Part shown: positions 32,580 through 44,405 of the stretch, in pieces | Layout of the letters: every line of letters begins with the position of its first letter | How positions within the stretch are numbered: the first letter of the stretch is position 1 | Source: Lathyrus oleraceus | Taxonomy: Eukaryota > Streptophyta > Magnoliopsida > Fabales > Fabaceae | NCBI RefSeq assembly: GCF_024323335.1 | Contig: NC_066581.1 | Span: forward strand, 223,639,039 to 223,703,038 | Length of the DNA stretch: 64,000 nt | Direction of reading: 5' to 3' | The notes under the pieces: generated by a model | The model's input: the letters and a program-made list of their open reading frames with translations, nothing else | What the model was told of the DNA's origin: nothing | The model's database searches: none | Position numbers and translations under genes: made by a program

Positions 32580-35500
32580 TGTAGCACCTCAAATTTGCAC
32601 CTCCCATTTGTATATACATTTTCATTTTATGCCATTAACATTGCATTGTTCATTGCATAGTCCATCAAGTCATCGGGCAAGACTGGTCAGGAGATCCAGT
32701 TGTGCAAGGCAACAAGTGCATTTTCTATGGAATCAAAGCCTTAGGGTTGGTACATTGAGTTCATATGATGCAAGAATCATTTTGAAGTGGTTTGGCCAAG
32801 CATTGAAGGCTCAGAGGTCATCAATCAATGAGCAAATCATCTGAAACCCTAAAAAGTCAACAGAAGTCAACTGTCAGTTCAACTGTGGATTTGGAGGTGG
32901 GAAGTGGTTAGAGATGCCTCATTCATGTGCTAACAAGTCCCATTTGAAATTTCAAACATCAACATTGAAGAATTTGAGGTCAGATCAAAACTTTCCAAAA
33001 ATAGTAGGTGACCTGTAATTTGAATTTGCCAAAAATGGAAAGGTTTTCAACTCAAGATTACATCATCAAGAAAGCTTCAAATGAAATTTTGTCCAACATG
33101 AAAGTTGTATATCTTTCTCTCCCATTTCCAAAAAGTCCAAGATCATGGATTTCTCATGTGTGGTTAAAGAGATATGATCAAATCTTGACAAAGTGTGGTT
33201 TAGACTTCAAATGAGCATAACTTTCAAACCAAAAGGCCAATTTGAGTGGTTCCTTTTGCATATTGCTCCTTATAACATGTATTTTCCAAGCATACAATCA
33301 TTTGGCATGAAATTTCATTTGCATGGCATTGGCTCATTCATGAAGATTTTGGTGGAAAATTTCATAAATTCATTTTGGTGTAACATGAGCATACCAAATC
33401 ATTTCCAACATGTGCATGGAAGGTTTTTAAGTCATTTTGAACCAAGAACATGCACTGTTCACGTGCATGAGGGTGCATGGAGCATAAGTTTGATTTTTTG
33501 CATAAACACCAAAAAGCCCTTAAACTCATTAGCATTTGCCCTAATCCTTTCCTAATCATGTTTAGCATGGACTATAAAGCCTTAAACCATAATTGTTTTT
33601 CATTTTTACCAATTCTAGATCTAGATTTTCACAAATTCTCAAAATTCTCTCTCACTTTTTTCTCCAAAATTCTGCAAACACAAGCATTCTTCCTTGGTTC
33701 ATTCATCATCCTGAGGTATTGTTGAAGAGATTTGGACGAAAATTCAGCAGAAATCGTGACTGTTTTGTGCATACTCAAAGAATGGAGCATTAATGGTGAT
33801 ATGAAATTCAGTTGAATTCAAGAGCATTTGAGCTTCTACTTCATCATCATCCATCTCAAGAAGCACATTGGAAGAAGATTTGAGCATTGCCAAGCCTTGG
33901 AAGCGCGTGGATTCAACTCTGTTCATCAAGAGGTCACAATTTCGACCTCTTTAATTCTCAAAATTGTTGTGCCTATTGTGTAGTTCATTGTATGCTGAGT
34001 AATCTGAGCTTTGAATGAGCTAAAATGATCACTGTACGTAAAGATCCATGTGATTCAAGTTTGGATGTTGTTTTTTATTTCCTTCGATCCATGCATTTGA
34101 TGTTGTTTTTCCACGAAATGATTATTGATCTTTGATGTATGATGCATGACAAATCGAATGGTATGCTTTTGGTTAATTTCTGGAACGTTTTGAGAATTTC
34201 TGGAAAATAGCATGAAGATGTTCATCGTGTTCTTCATGTTCATGCAACTATCCAGTTTTGATGGGGATTCACTTAGGGAATTACCTGCGAAATGCATAGC
34301 GTTACCTGCGGAACGCATAGGAGTTACCTGCGGATTTTTCAAATCCATGTAGGGCGCGTTAGGGTTTGAGTGGTCAAAACGATGGCGTTTTTGGTTTGGC
34401 GCGCTTGTGATTCAAATGTGTACCAAGCTCGAGTCCGGCTGAGGACATTTTCCCATTGCCTTGTGTTTTTCTCCATTTCCTTCACATTTTCATGTCTTGC
34501 TTCATAAATCATTTTTTCAATTTTTCTTCAACTTCACAAATTAATATTAAATTGAAAATTGATCCAAAAATCATGTGGTTTTTTGCATTGTGTTGCATTT
34601 TTTGTCTAGTATTTTTTGATCATTTTTCCATAAATTGTGCATGGCTGGAAATTATTTTGTGCTAGGGTTTGTAAACATGTATGCACTTTGCACCTTGCCT
34701 TGCCATATCATTTGTGAAATGCTGAGCTTTTATCCAATGGATCTGAAGTTTTACATGTTGAAACTAGACTCATTGCTTGAAATTATGGTGTTGATTTGGT
34801 ATTTTTATCATGTGTCATCTCTGTTTTATGATCATGCTAAGGTAGGTGTGACAATTTGTGTCACACCTTGTGATGTTCAACTTGATTGATGTGTTTACCA
34901 TGCCAAATGATATCCAATTGCCCTAATTTTTTGTATGATGCATATTATGGATGTTGTGATTGCTCATGATTTTTGTTGGAATTTTTGGGATCATTTCTGA
35001 TTTAATTGAGATTTTTCATTCTGGATGGTCACATTTGAGCTTTTAAATTGCCTTGAATTTCATTTGATTGTGAAATGCTTGTTCCTTATCCAATGAATGT
35101 GAAATTTTTCACACTACTTCTAGACATGTTGAGTGTTTTTTTGGCTTTGGTTTAAGGTTTTTACCATGATCCATCTCTGTTTTATGCCTATGCTAAGTTG
35201 GTTTGACATTTGGTGTCACACATGTGCTTATTGTGATTGTCTTGATTTATGCTATGTGATTGCCATGCCTAATGATGTTCAATGACTCTAATTTTTTGTG
35301 TGATGGTCATGTTGTATGTCCTGTTTACTCATGAATTTTGCCAAGATTATTTGAATCATTTTTGATTTAATGTGCATTTGTTTCTTCTGATGTCACAATG
35401 TGGTTACAACTTGCATACCTTGCCATGTTTGGTTCATGAAATGAATTTGGTTAATGATATTGATATGGGACTTTTTGAATTGTTTTCTTGATTGAATGAA

Positions 35501-36768
35501 GTTGATTCATGTTGAATTTCATGTTCTGTTTTGAATTTTTTCTCCATCTTTGACCCTAGGCCTTGACCTAGTGGAGAAGAGTTCCAACTTTCTGAACACC
35601 CACACTTTCATTTATCTAAAGCTCTCCCAGGCCAGAGATAAGAGCTGTGAGGTCTTACCCTCACCTCCCATTTCATCTGCTTCACCCTAACTCTCAATGT
35701 TAGGGTTAAGAGCTAACTACACCCGATTCCAGTTGGCTTGTGTTTCACAGCCTAACCGTGTATGAGCCCATTTGTTTGCATATAGTGTGTGTGCTTGCTT
35801 TGTGCTTTTGTCTGTTTGTGCTGTTTAAGATAGCTTGCTCCCTGTGCAAGTTAGATAGAAACCTTAACATAGGGATCGTACGCATGACAACTTCTAGGCT
35901 CGAGTCGTAGTCTCCCTAGTAGTTTGTGTCTCCCTTTGTATCTGGTTAGGCTAGTCCTTTTTCCCTGCGTAGGGGAACTACGTCGCCCTCATCCTCATAC
36001 CAGATGAGGTACGTAGGCAGGAGATGAGTTGATCTCTCCGGGCGCCCTTTTTCTTTTTCAACTCTTGTGTGTGTGTTAGGAGTCTGACATAAGTCCAGCG
36101 ATTGGCAGTTGGTTTCCTGTGTCTGGTTTGCTTGTTGGAGTCTGACGTAAGTCCAGCGATTGGCAGTTGGTTTCCTGTGTGTGTTTGTTGGTTCGGAGTC
36201 TGATGTAAGTCCAGCGATTGGCATTCGGTTTCCATGTTTGCCTGTTTGTGTGGAGTCTGACATAAGTCCAGCGATTGGCAGTCGGTTTGTCGTGTGGTTT
36301 TATTTGGCGTGCGTTAGCCGAGCTACGAGTGCTTTGATTCTTTCTCTGGTTAGAGAAGATACGTATGCATAGGATGCGATATCCTAGCGAGTACGTTTCC
36401 CCTGCCCCAAACTACGTCGACTCTGATGTCTGTGCTTGACAGACTACGTAGGCCCAGGATGCGATATCCTGCCGAGTTAGTTTCTCTTGTCTTCCTGTGT
36501 CTCCTTCCAGCCTTGTGTGATGTATGAGCAGTTTTTAGCAACCTTATCCTTTATTTTGTGCGTGGATCCCGTCGAGTACGATGGATGCGTAGGGGTGCTA
36601 ATACCTTCCCTTCGCATAACCGACTCCCGATCCCATCTCTCTTTGGTCGCGAGACCATGTCTTTTCCAGGTTTACTTCGAGCGTTTCCTTTCCCTCTTTT
36701 GGGATAAATAACGCACGGGGGCGGCTCTGTTGTTTTGTTTTCCCGCCGGTTTTTCGCGTAATGCGACA
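32580..36768 (+). repeat. 3' LTR of element A (4189 bp)
   Basis: Nearly identical to 14994-19770 apart from scattered substitutions, one- or two-base indels and the loss of the 587 bases equivalent to 17991-18577. The deletion joint is at about 35572-35575, in a GTGG that occurs at both ends of the lost segment. It ends GCGACA and is followed by the TATAG duplication. Confidence 0.95.
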
Positions 36769-36773
36769 TATAG
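36769..36773. repeat. Target site duplication of element A, right copy (TATAG)
   Basis: Identical to 14989-14993 and directly adjoining the last CA of the 3' LTR. Confidence 0.95.
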
Positions 36774-37509
36774 CTTCTGAAATGCTTTCATCCCCTCCAA
36801 TATTTCCTTCTTCTGAATCCTCTTAAGTATTTGATACAAAAGCTATGCTTTTGTTTTTCTTTTCAACATCCTCACACAAGCCCATTTCAAAGGTTTGGAG
36901 AGAACCAATAAGCTCATCAACCTTCATATTGCAGATATCTTGAGCCTCTTCTATAACAGTAACCTTCATGGCAAATCTCTTGGGAAATGATCTGAGAATC
37001 TTTCTCACAAGTTTTTTTCCAGACATTTTCTCTCCTAAGCCACCAGAACTGTTGGCAATTTCAAGAATATTCATGTGGAAGTCATGAATAGTCTCATCCT
37101 CTTTCATCCTCAGATTTTCAAACTTGGTAGTCAACATCTGAAGTTTAGACATCCTCACCTTGGAGGTACCTTCATGAGTTGTTTTGAGAGTATCCCAAAC
37201 TTCTTTAGCCAGCTCACAGTGATGCACCAGTCTGAAGATGTTCTTATTTATCCCATTGAATAGTGCATTCAAGGCCTTAGAGTTTCCAAGGGCTAATGCC
37301 TATTGCTCTTTGTCCCACTCTTCTTCAGGAACTTGCATAATGATTCCATCTTTTCCTGTCTTCATTGGATGTTCCCATCCTTTGTTGACAGCTCTCCAGA
37401 CCTTGCTATCCAGAGACCTCAAGAAGGCTATCATACGAGGTTTCCAGTCATCATAGTTAGAACCATCCAACATGGGTGGTCTATTTGAGAATCCTACATC
37501 CTTGTCCAT
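36774..37509 (-). pseudogene. F gag, N-terminal part (copia gag, UBN2-like)
   Basis: ATG at 37509-37507 starts MDKDVGFSNRPPMLDGSNYD, followed by WKPRMIAFLRSLD. A TAG at 37300-37302 interrupts the frame, which then continues with the UBN2-type gag core (ALFNGINKNIFRLVHHCELA, WDTLKTTHEGTSKVR, LTTKFENLRMKEDE). A second stop, TAA, is at 36823-36825. After that the frame reaches the TATAG target site and resumes at 14993. It is parallel along its length to the gag of element E. All disruptions apart from the A insertion are nonsense changes. Confidence 0.85.
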
Positions 37510-37565
37510 GGTACTAGAAAGTAACGTCCCTAGATCTCACTCAGAAATTAACAGGCAGGGTGCAT

Positions 37566-37577
37566 GCTCTGATGCCA
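37566..37577 (-). other. Primer-binding site of F (initiator Met tRNA)
   Basis: The sense strand reads TGGCATCAGAGC, one base off the usual copia site TGGTATCAGAGC, which is complementary to the 3' end of initiator tRNA-Met. E carries the canonical form. Confidence 0.85.
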
Positions 37578-37579
37578 AT

Positions 37580-38848
37580 TGAAATTCTAGTAACAGTCTA
37601 TCGATGTCACACTGGATGTTATGACATCCAATTCTGCGCAGACAAGAATGATGCAGAACGTAAATGTAAAGGACAGTAAATAACACAGACAATTGTTTAC
37701 CCAGTTCGGTGACAAACACACCTACGTCTGGAGGCTACCAAGCCAGGGAGGAAATCCACTATAAGCAGTATTAGTTCAGGACTTAAACCAACTGTTTAAT
37801 CCTATCACTTAAGACCTACCCAATGCAATTTCAATCTTAAACTAAGACCAAAGTTCCTACTCACTCCCCCTCAATCACCACAGTGATTACAACCTTTAAT
37901 TAGTTTAAAGTCAATGGCAAAGTTATACTTCAAACAACTCTTGATTGTGCTTAACAACTTTAATCAAGAAACACAACACTCACACTTAAAAGCTTAGAGT
38001 CACACAACAACTACAACTTAATGAACACCCTAGTCCAATGCAATCATCTAGGTGATAATTGCTTGGCTCACAAGTTAAACCTAATACAAGACACAAATAA
38101 AATACAACAGCGAAATATGATGGTACAATAAATTCTTCACGCTTCAAACCCCTAAGTTGCTGAAAGTAGGATTGCCATCCTTTTATAATGCAACACTTGG
38201 GCCTTGTACTTGTATTTCCTAAAATTAAGGTTAAGCAAGTTAACCTAATTTCCACATATTAGGGTGCTACAAAATAGGCTATATGTTAGGCCTCTTAATT
38301 GTAGCTCAATTGTTAGTTTCCTGGATTTTAGCTCAGCTGTTAGATTCCTGAAAAATGGCGTGAGAAAAATACTAAAACAGAAAAACTAACTAGCCTACAC
38401 TTTAGCATATGTTGTCAGGGATGAATGTCATAACATTCAGTTTGACGTCCAGAACATAGGCCATATGCTAGGTCTGTTATTCTCCTGAAAAACAGACTGA
38501 AATAAATACTGAACTGTAGCAGAAAAACCAACCTGCCTATAATTCAATATCTGCTGTCAAGGATGAATATCATAACATTCAGTTTGACATTCAGACAATA
38601 GGCTATGTGCCAGGTCTGTTATTCTCCTGAAAAATAGACTGAACTAAATACTGAGCTATAACAGAAAAACCAATTATTCTATAGTTTAGTATCTGCTGTC
38701 AGGGATGAATGTCATAACATCCAGTTTGACATTCAGTAAATCCTGTATTAGCTAATCCTGCAGCATACTACTCAAGCATGTCATGACATCAGTCAAGACA
38801 TCAGAGTACAGTTAGTGTTTTAACACAAAATGCAGCCAATAAAAAACA
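37580..38848 (-). repeat. 5' LTR of copia element F (about 1.27 kb)
   Basis: On the minus strand it runs from TGTTTTTTATTGG at 38848 to ..TTTCA at 37580, just before the PBS. It contains several near-copies of an ATGTCATAACATYCAG-like block around 38410-38740, tandem-like with about 120-150 bp spacing. The inner end is well supported by the PBS; the outer end is placed by the TG and by where homology to B's protease region resumes. Confidence 0.7.
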
Positions 38849-39608
38849 TCTACACTGTGGGTCAATTTGACCACATTGTTGCTAACATTACTTCCTGCAA
38901 TAATTTGAGTTTTGTGACGAAGAGCTTCCTAAGGAATGTATAAATCACAATCTCGCACTACATATTTCAATGAATTGCAAGGAGGACGCTATGTCGAATG
39001 TGTTGGTGGACACTGCGTCATCTCTGAATGTGCTTCCAAAATCAACTTTGTCCAGACTTTCTTACCAAGGCTCCATGATGAGGTATAATGGCATGATTGT
39101 CAAAGCGTTTGATGGTTCTCGTAAAACCGTCATTGGTGAAGTAGACCTTCCAATTAAGATAGGTCTGAGTGATTTTCAGATTACTTTTCAAGTAATGGAC
39201 ATTCATCCGGCCTATAGTTTTTTATTAGGAAGGCCATGGATTCATGAAGATGTAGCAGTGACATCCACTCTACACAAGAAGCTTAAATTTGTGAAGAACG
39301 ACAAGCTTGTCGTTGTTGGCGGAGAGAAGGCGCTTTTAGTGAGACATCTATCATCATTTTCTTATGTTGAAGTTGAGGAGGAGGTTGGAACTTTGTTCCA
39401 AGCCTTATCTATTGTTGAAGTGAAGAAAACTGTGGCACCCATGTCTTCTTTGAAGGATGCTCAGAAAGCTATTGAGACTGCCAACACTGATTAGTGGGGT
39501 CGTGTGATATAAATTATTGAAAACAAGAATAGGGCCGGATTGGGATTTCAACTAAGGTCGTTCAATGTCAAAACTGAGGATGAGCAACCAAGTTTCCGCA
39601 GTGGAGGG
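38849..39608 (+). pseudogene. Element C: protease-region fragment of an Ogre-like gag-pro
   Basis: This matches B's 49500-50250 in translation: FDHIVANIT, then after a one-base frameshift LPKECINHNLALHISMNC, an aspartic protease core, and LLGRPWIHEDVAVTSTLHKK. The catalytic motif reads DTASS instead of DTGSS, so the enzyme would be dead. Further stops lie at 39492-39494 (TAG) and a little downstream. The left end is interrupted by F, and the right end stops at the D scrap at 39609. It may belong to the same old copy as the C-LTR at 6477 (inference). Confidence 0.8.
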
Positions 39609-39671
39609 TGTAGCGGTAAATTCATGATCATCAAGTTATGGATAAGCAAGACGTCAAATAATAAGAGTCAC
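39609..39671 (-). repeat. D: 63-bp inverted LTR-end scrap of the B/C family
   Basis: TGTAGCGGTAAATTCATGATC is the reverse complement of the LTR end at 44378 and the similarity continues to AGAGTCAC, where B's LTR begins. It looks like the outer end of a minus-strand element of B's own family, into whose LTR element B later inserted. The remainder would then lie beyond B, outside the window. Confidence 0.65.
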
Positions 39672-42600
39672 TGTAAGACCCCAATTTTGACCCTAAGATC
39701 CCTCATGCAATTTCATCATATGCATTAGCATTGGGATCATACCTTGGCATCCTCATTACCCCTCTCTCATTGGGTTTGTTGTAGGAGAGATCACCAAGCA
39801 CCATGTGATTGTATCATACTTGTATATTATCATTTTACTAACCAAAATACCAAAAAAAATGTCTTTTCATTTGCCTAACTTTTTGTAGGTAGGGCATGAT
39901 CCTCATTGATCTATCAAGTCCATATCAAGGGTTTGAGACCCTCATGACTAAAAGCACAACCATGGGTTGACCCACAAATGTTTCAAAGCATCATATATGA
40001 GTCCCAATGATCTCTACATGTTATATTGATCAAGTTTTCTTCAAGAGTTTGGAGGTGATTTGCCTTGAAAACCCTAGTTTAACTGGGTATCTTGAGTAAC
40101 TTCTCCAACAAGCTATCTCACCAATTGATCAAATTTCTCAAGGGATACTTAAAAATTCATCATCTTATGCATATATGATCTGCCATGAGCCTAGAAATCC
40201 AAGATAATTGAAGGTTAGATAGTTGGTTGGTGGTGGTTGGCCAAATGAATTCATCTGATCAAAATTGGGTCTCCCTAGACCCTATCTCCTACAATTTGCA
40301 CCATATGAAAATGATTCCAACAGTAAAGTTACTCTAAACAACATTCCAAACAACTTTCATGTTGATACCTAGGGCTATTTTTGCATGAAAAATCATTTTC
40401 TATATTGAAACATTATATGTCATTTTGTCTAAACCCTAATTTGAATGTCAACTTCCCAAGGCCATAACTTGCTCAATTTTTATGAGATGAAAGATTTCAA
40501 AGTTGAAAAATCAAATTCAAGATGTCTACTTCAACTTTGATGTTTGTAGTAAGAGTTAATTCAACTTTTGTGAGCATGTGATATGAGGATACATTATAGG
40601 TCATTTTCGACCTATACCATTGAACAAGTGATTTTCCTCAACTTCAAAAATACATAAATCTATCATTCTAAATCCAAATGATATGAAATTAGTGACCATT
40701 TTTAAGTTCTTTGAAAGATCTGCAACTTTGATGAAGACACTTTTCTCATTTGAAGCTCACATAAAAAGTTAAGCAAGGTAGAATATTGAGATATATGGCT
40801 TGAGACTTAGAAATTTTTTCAACATGTTGAAATTTCCAAACTTCCACCTCAAAATTCACCATGATCCAAGTTCCAAATGAAAACTTATCAAACATCAAAG
40901 TTGTTCCCCTTGATCTAAGCTTTCCAAAAAACCCAAGTTCATGCATTTTGGATAAAGTTTGCTAGGGTTGCGTATGGCTTTAATAGGTCCACATGAATGG
41001 AAGAAATCAAATGCCAAAAATCCCATTTCACATTGCCTTAACATCCAAGCCTCACTTTAACTTTAGAACAGTTTCAAGTGGATCAAATTGGATTGCTTCA
41101 TGGGCCTGTACACGCCCATGCAAGCTTGTGCATGAAATTTCCAAATTTAGCAATTTTTAAGTGTGCAAAAATCAGTCCCAATTGCTATAAATACAGGCCC
41201 TTGGAGCTCAATTCAAACACACCTTGCGCGCCATCTTTGCCCCACAACTAAAACCCACACCATACAAAGGAAAACCTGAGAATTTTCAACTTGAAAATTG
41301 AGTTTGAATCTCACTGTTTGGAGATTCAGAAACTCCAGGATCCAAAGCTTTGTACCATTGCCAAACCTCTCCTGCAAGCTTCTCAAGTGTGGTCAGATCA
41401 AGGTTGAAGCAAGCAAGATCCATTTCTGCACAGCATTGAAGGTAAATTTCAGAAAACTTCATCTCTTCGATTCTCACTCAATTCTCATCAATTCTCTTGG
41501 ATCTTTGGTTGTTTGAAGTCCTACCAATGTAGGCAAGAAGATTGAGTTGCTTTGAGGTCAAATCGAAATAACTCAGTTGTCACACCTTAAAATTCAACTC
41601 CTCATATCTTTTTATATATTTGGAGTTAGTTGAAATTGAGATCAGATTCATGCTCTACGTCATTTTTTCTTTCAGATCATGTCCTCCTTTTTTTATTTTG
41701 GTGATGGTTGAGGGTGGACCAGTCTAGTGAGGTCCACCGGAGAAGAAGACCGGAGCTCTAGCTCCAGCGGTGTCATGGCACGTCTCAAGACCACATGATC
41801 CATTTGAAATGTTTTAATCTTAGACGTTGGTTTTGATTACTACGCGTGTGGCGCGCTGACTAAGTTCCACCATGGAACGCGCGTTTCCAACCACTTAATC
41901 TGCCACCTTAATTAATGAGGGAGATCAAGTGGCTCACGTTTTTTTTTTATTTTTTGATTTTTGTTTTAATTCATTTGATTTTCATTAATTCATATTAATT
42001 TTAATATTGATCCAAAAAATATAAGAGTTTCACCAAAAAAATTTAAATAAATTCCTCTTTCATATTCTGAATTAAAATTATTTTTTAGGTTATTATTAAT
42101 ATTTTTCATGATTTAATTGATTTTGTGATTATTTTTAATTATTTAAAAATACTTTTAAGTCTTTAAAAATTATGAAAAAATTTCTCCAACGTCCTTTGAC
42201 CTTGTTTGACCTATGATAAATCTTATGGCCATTTCTTTGGTGTTTTGTTGAGGTTTTAGGAATTTGACAAACCATATTTAATTTAAATGCATTATTTTAG
42301 TATTTTTAAATTGAATAAATGCCAAATAATTATGTTGACCTCTTGTGATGGTTTGTGTAAGTTTGACTTGTGTTGTTGGGCCTTGGTCAAGGTTGATTTG
42401 ACTTTGCTAGGTTAATATCATTGGATTTAGGGGATTGATGGAATGTATATTCCATCTCCCAAAATGAATGAATGATATTAACTTGGTAAAAGTCCTCCTT
42501 TGACCAATTTGAGTTAAGATTCATTCCCCTCCCTCTTCATCTAATTCCTCTTCTTTATGCATTCATTTCATTTGGCCTATGATATCTCAAAATCCTAAGG

Positions 42601-44378
42601 CTAGTTAATTGCAAAATCAACATAAGTATGGATGTGATTAAGCCACCTCTTTTGCATATTCTTTTTGTGCGTGGTATGTTTCATGAGCATAATCCATTAT
42701 ACTATGTCTCTAACATGCATTACCTCCAAAATTATATTGCCCGACCTTAAATAGTTGTGACTTCTACATAAGTCCAATTACGATTGCTTAACATAACGCT
42801 AAATTTTTGACACAAAAGGCATAACATTCTAGTTAGTGATATTGTAAGTCTCCCCTCTTTCATGGTATTGTATGGAAACTTGGCCTTTTTTCCTTCCTTT
42901 GGAAGATATCTTGGCTCAAGGATCCATGTTTGTGATAAGTGGGTTGAGTGTTCTCCAAAGAATGACTTAAAACAAAAAAGCAAAAGCAAAACAATACTAA
43001 CTTTTAACTCATTAATAACTAACATTTAATTTCAAGCCATTTACTTTAATGCCATTTAATTTCATGTCTATATTCATTTACCATTATTCATACCATTCCA
43101 ATTGTTTATGTTAACGTCATTTTTACTTTGTTCATTTGGACCATATTGTGTGATATATCTTGCTTGTGTATATTTTACTTGTTTTTGTGGTCTTTGACCA
43201 TTAATGTACATAATAACAACAAAAACCCTAAAAAACTTTTGTGTGGACTGTTGACTTGATCTTGGACAATTGGACTTAGAATTTAGGCAACATTCCTATG
43301 CTAAAGGATTTGGCCAATGCCAACTTTTGTGAAACCAAATGCTTGCAATTTGAAACTTCATCTGATACATCTTTGAAGATCCCTTTGAGTTCATCTGCAA
43401 CATGATCATTATGAAGCTGTTATTTTGAACCTGTGACTTGTGGAATTCATCTGCTACATGGGCTAATTTGAAGAAGATCATGGAGTGGCTAATCTTAGAT
43501 GTGGCTATCTTTATTTGATGCCTTGCTCTTCAAGATTAATATAATATGCATTGTATGTTGCTTGATTCTAAATGTCCAAGGGAATTTGGGTTTCTATATG
43601 ACATTCTTGTCTATTGGATTGCTACCCATTGGTCAGATCTTTTCAACTCTTAACTTTTAATTTTATGCATAGGATTAGTCTCTTCATCTCCTCCCCACTT
43701 GTTTAATTTCAAAATCTCACCCTACTTTTTAAAAATTCTTCTTTGCTTGAACTAGTTTTATTCTAAACTTTGACCACTTTGCAAACTAGAAACTTTGGCC
43801 TTATGCCATTGCATTTTCAAACTTTTTTTCTTAATCAAACTTGTAAATAGACTTAATTATACTTGACCTAAACTTTCAAAAAGCCAAAAAGAACTAACTC
43901 ATTCAAACCATTTTTAGGCCTTTGTGCCTTTCAAACTTAATTTTTGTTAAAAACAATGTATCCACTTTGAAATTTATACCACGAACTACGAGGTTTTGAT
44001 CCCTCATTTCTATGTTGGTACGTAGGCACAAGTCCGAAGGTCTTGTCAAACACAAAAATATAATTAATGAATTCTTTTCTCATCCCCCCATTCTATTTGT
44101 TTGTAAACATCAGTTTGTACAAAATACATATGCGCACAAATAAGGGCTCCCTAGGAGTACCTAGGACACTTTGGATGCTAACACCTTCCCTCTGTGTAAC
44201 CAACCCCCTTACCTGTAATCTCTAACATTTTATTAGTTTTGATTTGAAAACTTCTTACTTTTGGGTTTTGTTCTTACTTTTCCCTTTTCCCTTGGAAACA
44301 ATAAAAGCACGGTGGCGACTCTGGTTTTATTAATGTCTAGCTTATCCATAGCTTGATGATCATGAATTTACCGCTACA
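39672..44378 (+). repeat. 5' LTR of element B (about 4.7 kb)
   Basis: It starts TGTAAGACCCC and ends TTACCGCTACA. The end is supported by the inverted scrap at 39609, which starts at exactly this point. It contains the GGTACGTAGGCACAAGTCCG block near 44018 and a GGTGGCGACTCTGG box about 60 bases before the end that mimics the PBS. Confidence 0.85.
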
Positions 44379-44387
44379 GAAATTAAG

Positions 44388-44405
44388 TGGCGACTCTACT
44401 GGGGA
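44388..44405 (+). other. Primer-binding site of element B (tRNA-Arg)
   Basis: TGGCGACTCTACTGGGGA, complementary to the 3' end of plant tRNA-Arg with one mismatch. It is nine bases from the inferred LTR end, further than the two bases seen in A and G. Confidence 0.8.

Larger units (their letters stand above)
14994..36768 (+). mobile_element. Element A: complete Ogre/Tat-type Ty3-gypsy retrotransposon, 21,775 bp
   Basis: The order is 5' LTR, tRNA-Arg PBS, leader, ORF1, gag-protease, intron, RT-RNase H-second RNase H-integrase, 3' UTR with repeats, purine-rich tract, 3' LTR. It is flanked by a perfect 5-bp duplication, TATAG. It lies in the gag of copia element F, in the opposite orientation. 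By eye the shared parts of the two LTRs differ at about 30 positions over roughly 4.2 kb (under 1%), so the insertion is recent. The coding region nevertheless has seven in-frame stop codons and a mutated RT active site, so this copy cannot have supplied its own full set of proteins unless stops are bypassed. Confidence 0.95.
36769..38848 (-). mobile_element. Element F (copia, Sirevirus-like): 5' half
   Basis: Minus-strand 5' LTR (37580-38848), initiator-Met PBS, short leader and the N-terminal half of gag, continuing on the far side of element A at 14993. The element lies in a protease fragment of Ogre-like copy C, whose sequence resumes right after the LTR. Confidence 0.85.
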
